From Euborellia annulipes (Eukaryota > Arthropoda > Insecta > Dermaptera > Anisolabididae): DNA of 64,000 nucleotides. Numbering within the stretch: the stretch's first letter is position 1; every line of letters starts with the position of its first letter. Shown one piece after another: positions 62,525 through 64,000 of this stretch. Below the pieces are notes generated by a model. The model was given only the letters and a program-made list of their open reading frames with translations. It had not been told where the DNA came from and searched no databases. A program made the translations under genes and the position numbers. The DNA is taken from positions 78,471-142,470 of the forward strand of contig JAKCPI010002633.1 of assembly GCA_023213315.1 (NCBI GenBank), written 5' to 3'.

Positions 62525-63285
62525 TCTTCCCTTTTTACTTTTTCTACATAGAAATTAAAGAAGGGAAAAAAATTAATGAATAATTGCACAGTTTAATGAA
62601 TTCTCTGCTTGAGAATTGCATATACTCAAATGAAGATTAAAGATAATTAAGGATAATAAAGAAATTTACTATGTTTTGATTTAAATTGCTCATCCTATCA
62701 AAAAAAAAAAAAAAAAAAACAAGGAGTCGTTAAAAATTACGTTTTGAAGTTGAAAATTTTCAAAAAGACTTTAGACTTTGAACACCATAAAATGCATCAG
62801 TACCCCGAAAAAATTTTTTTGGCGTGTCAACGTCTTACAATGCATGTATGTATAGTGGCCGGGTACGGAGGAATGCTCGAAAAAGTTAGTGGATTGAATA
62901 ATTAATTCCTCTGTCTTAAGAGGTATTATTGTGTTGAAAATACGGTTAGGAAGAATGGTTCTTCAGCTAAATATTTCACCATTTATTTTTTTCCTATCAT
63001 TCCATTTTACCGCGGTGCGGTAAATTCTAATTTGAAAGTTTAAATCACTGTAGATTTCGAACGACTAACCAGATCAGACTAAATGTGATGTCAATTTGTG
63101 CAGAATGAAAAAATCTAATAGACTAAATAAAAAAATCTCGATTAATTAGCTCGAAAATTTCGAAAAACCTTATTTTTTTAGCAAAAGTCGCCCTTAATAG
63201 ATAAAAGTTTGGCCACACTTGTCCTATATTGTTACTATGAAAATTATGAAAATGCTTGTTAATGGGAACAAAGTAAAAAAAAAAA
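62525..63285. other. AT-rich non-coding stretch
   Basis: A small palindromic TTTACCGCGGTGCGGTAAA near 63007 is the only noteworthy motif. Confidence 0.4.
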
Positions 63286-63289
63286 AAAA

Positions 63290-63412
63290 ATACTTTCTCT
63301 CTATATATTTTAATATAGGTAAGAGAAAGTAAAAATAGTTTGAAGTCAAGCAAAAGACGTTGTCACGTTAAGAGGCTACCGGCTGTGTAGAAGAAATAAC
63401 CAACAACAATTT
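63290..63412 (+). repeat. CTTTCTC end joined to repeat D
   Basis: ACTTTCTCTCTATATATTTT, GGTAAGAGAAAGTAAAAATA then GTTTGAAGTCAAGCAAAAG, ACGTTGTCACGTTAAGAGGC and CCAACAACAATTTTT. It is the reverse counterpart of 53851-53965, so the two repeats travel together. Confidence 0.65.
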
Positions 63413-63950
63413 TTTTTTTGATCGAGCAGCAAGTTTAAAAAAAAAATATTTTATTTTTATTTAAATAAATGTGATTAAAGCTATTAATCAAAATTTTATT
63501 TGCCTTTCAATTTCTTTAGACCTAAACGGAGTACATTCCCTGAGAAATTATTTAAAAGTGTTGGGTTTGGGGTTTGAATGGGAGCCGAACCTACGAACCA
63601 AGACTTAATTAACTATTTTTTTAATAGATAGAATGCGAATTATATTTAGTAATATGGATAATATTAAAAATTGTTTGAAGAATTTAGAGATTTACAGTTG
63701 CCCCGTTTTGTTAGGCAACCGAATTACCAGAAAAGAACATTCGGCCAACATTTAAAAGGGAATTCCATTATTATTTTTCAGTTTTTATATGTGGTATTTA
63801 TTGAAAAAAAAAAAACGGAATCCTTACTTTCAACATTACTAATTTAAATTTTAGAAGGATTACGAATGGATTTAATTGAAAAAACAAAAACAAAATTTGA
63901 ATATCTTGTTAATTGTTTGGTTGTTTGAAGATTCGCAACCGAATTGATTA
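63413..63950. other. AT-rich non-coding stretch
   Basis: Only GGGAGCCGAACCTACGAACC near 63580 (weakly tRNA-like on the minus strand) stands out. Confidence 0.35.
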
Positions 63951-63954
63951 AAGG

Positions 63955-64000
63955 AAGGGGGGGCTGCCCTCCCCCAGAAGGCTCGTGCCCCCCCAGAAAG
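63955..64000. mobile_element. partial hAT-like G/C-tract element at window edge
   Basis: A G-run, CTGCCCTCCCCCAGAAGGC, TCGTGCCCCCCCAGAAAG. The reverse complement resembles GCATGAGCATTCTGGGAG in the MITE at 30508. Continues outside the window. Confidence 0.4.

Noticed and set aside
1..64000. CRISPR array, prokaryotic operon or phage
   Set aside because: No regularly spaced repeats; splice sites, SINEs, MITEs and low-complexity DNA mark a eukaryotic genome.
1..64000. Penelope-type or other reverse transcriptase, or an intact transposase
   Set aside because: No frame shows YADD-type, GIY-YIG or DDE motifs; all elements here look non-autonomous.

Overview
The window reads as non-coding DNA from an AT-rich invertebrate nuclear genome (roughly 70% A+T by eye). 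Nothing bacterial or viral is visible: there are no operons, no long open frames and no rRNA. Most long frames are chance frames in repeats. An arthropod is plausible from the repeat style, but the sequence does not settle it.

One piece of host gene is convincing: a 124-bp minus-strand exon at 37117-37240 with good splice sites. It encodes the Cys-rich half of a methyl-CpG-binding (MBD) domain of the MBD5/MBD6 (six-banded) type. A weaker plus-strand terminal-exon candidate lies at 58127-58238. Much of the window is therefore probably intron of the MBD gene plus intergenic DNA.

The rest is a layered collection of short mobile elements. (1) Retroposons carrying minimal hammerhead-ribozyme motifs (CTGANGA / helix II / GAAAC), with complementary helix I strands in many copies and a shared 3' tail. 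They occur as simple copies (10124, 15130, 15999, 17986) and as large hairpins (27391-27700, 29606-29973, 31285-31795, 34676-35505, 35788-36105, 48541-49770, 58768-59076, 59273-59464, 59615-60167). Three have exact 12-16 bp target duplications. Hammerheads of this kind are known from Penelope-like retroelements and retrozymes. (2) Palindromic elements with ends ATCGCCTGCTGAG and locus-specific cargo, nested beside or between the hammerhead arms (9735, 22608, 34911, 48635). (3) A tRNA-derived SINE (SINE-A: 11693, 12532, 20079, 40781, 45081, 49051) with target duplications, and a second SINE (SINE-B: 2334, 4663) with a related tail. (4) TTAA-flanked DNA elements: a ~400-bp MITE in five copies and a 1.67-kb element holding a decayed coding segment. 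(5) hAT-type MITEs with exact 8-bp duplications, most with G- and C-tracts. (6) A ~0.7-kb repeat, called CTTTCTC here, ending in a hairpin and present at about a dozen places.

Layout: 1-9.4 kb, CTTTCTC repeats, SINE-B, hAT and TTAA MITEs. 9.4-18.3 kb, first hammerhead cluster, SINEs and TTAA MITEs. 18.3-25.4 kb, mixed fragments and one cargo palindrome. 25.4-28.1 kb, TTAA transposon and a CTTTCTC copy broken by a hammerhead element. 29.6-36.1 kb, second hammerhead cluster. 37.1 kb, MBD exon. 37.7-48.5 kb, sparse repeats. 48.5-49.8 kb, the largest composite. 51.8-53.2 kb, duplicated block. 55.5-64 kb, hAT MITE, CTTTCTC copies, possible exon, third hammerhead cluster. No element in the window encodes an intact transposase or reverse transcriptase, so all would need enzymes from elsewhere.
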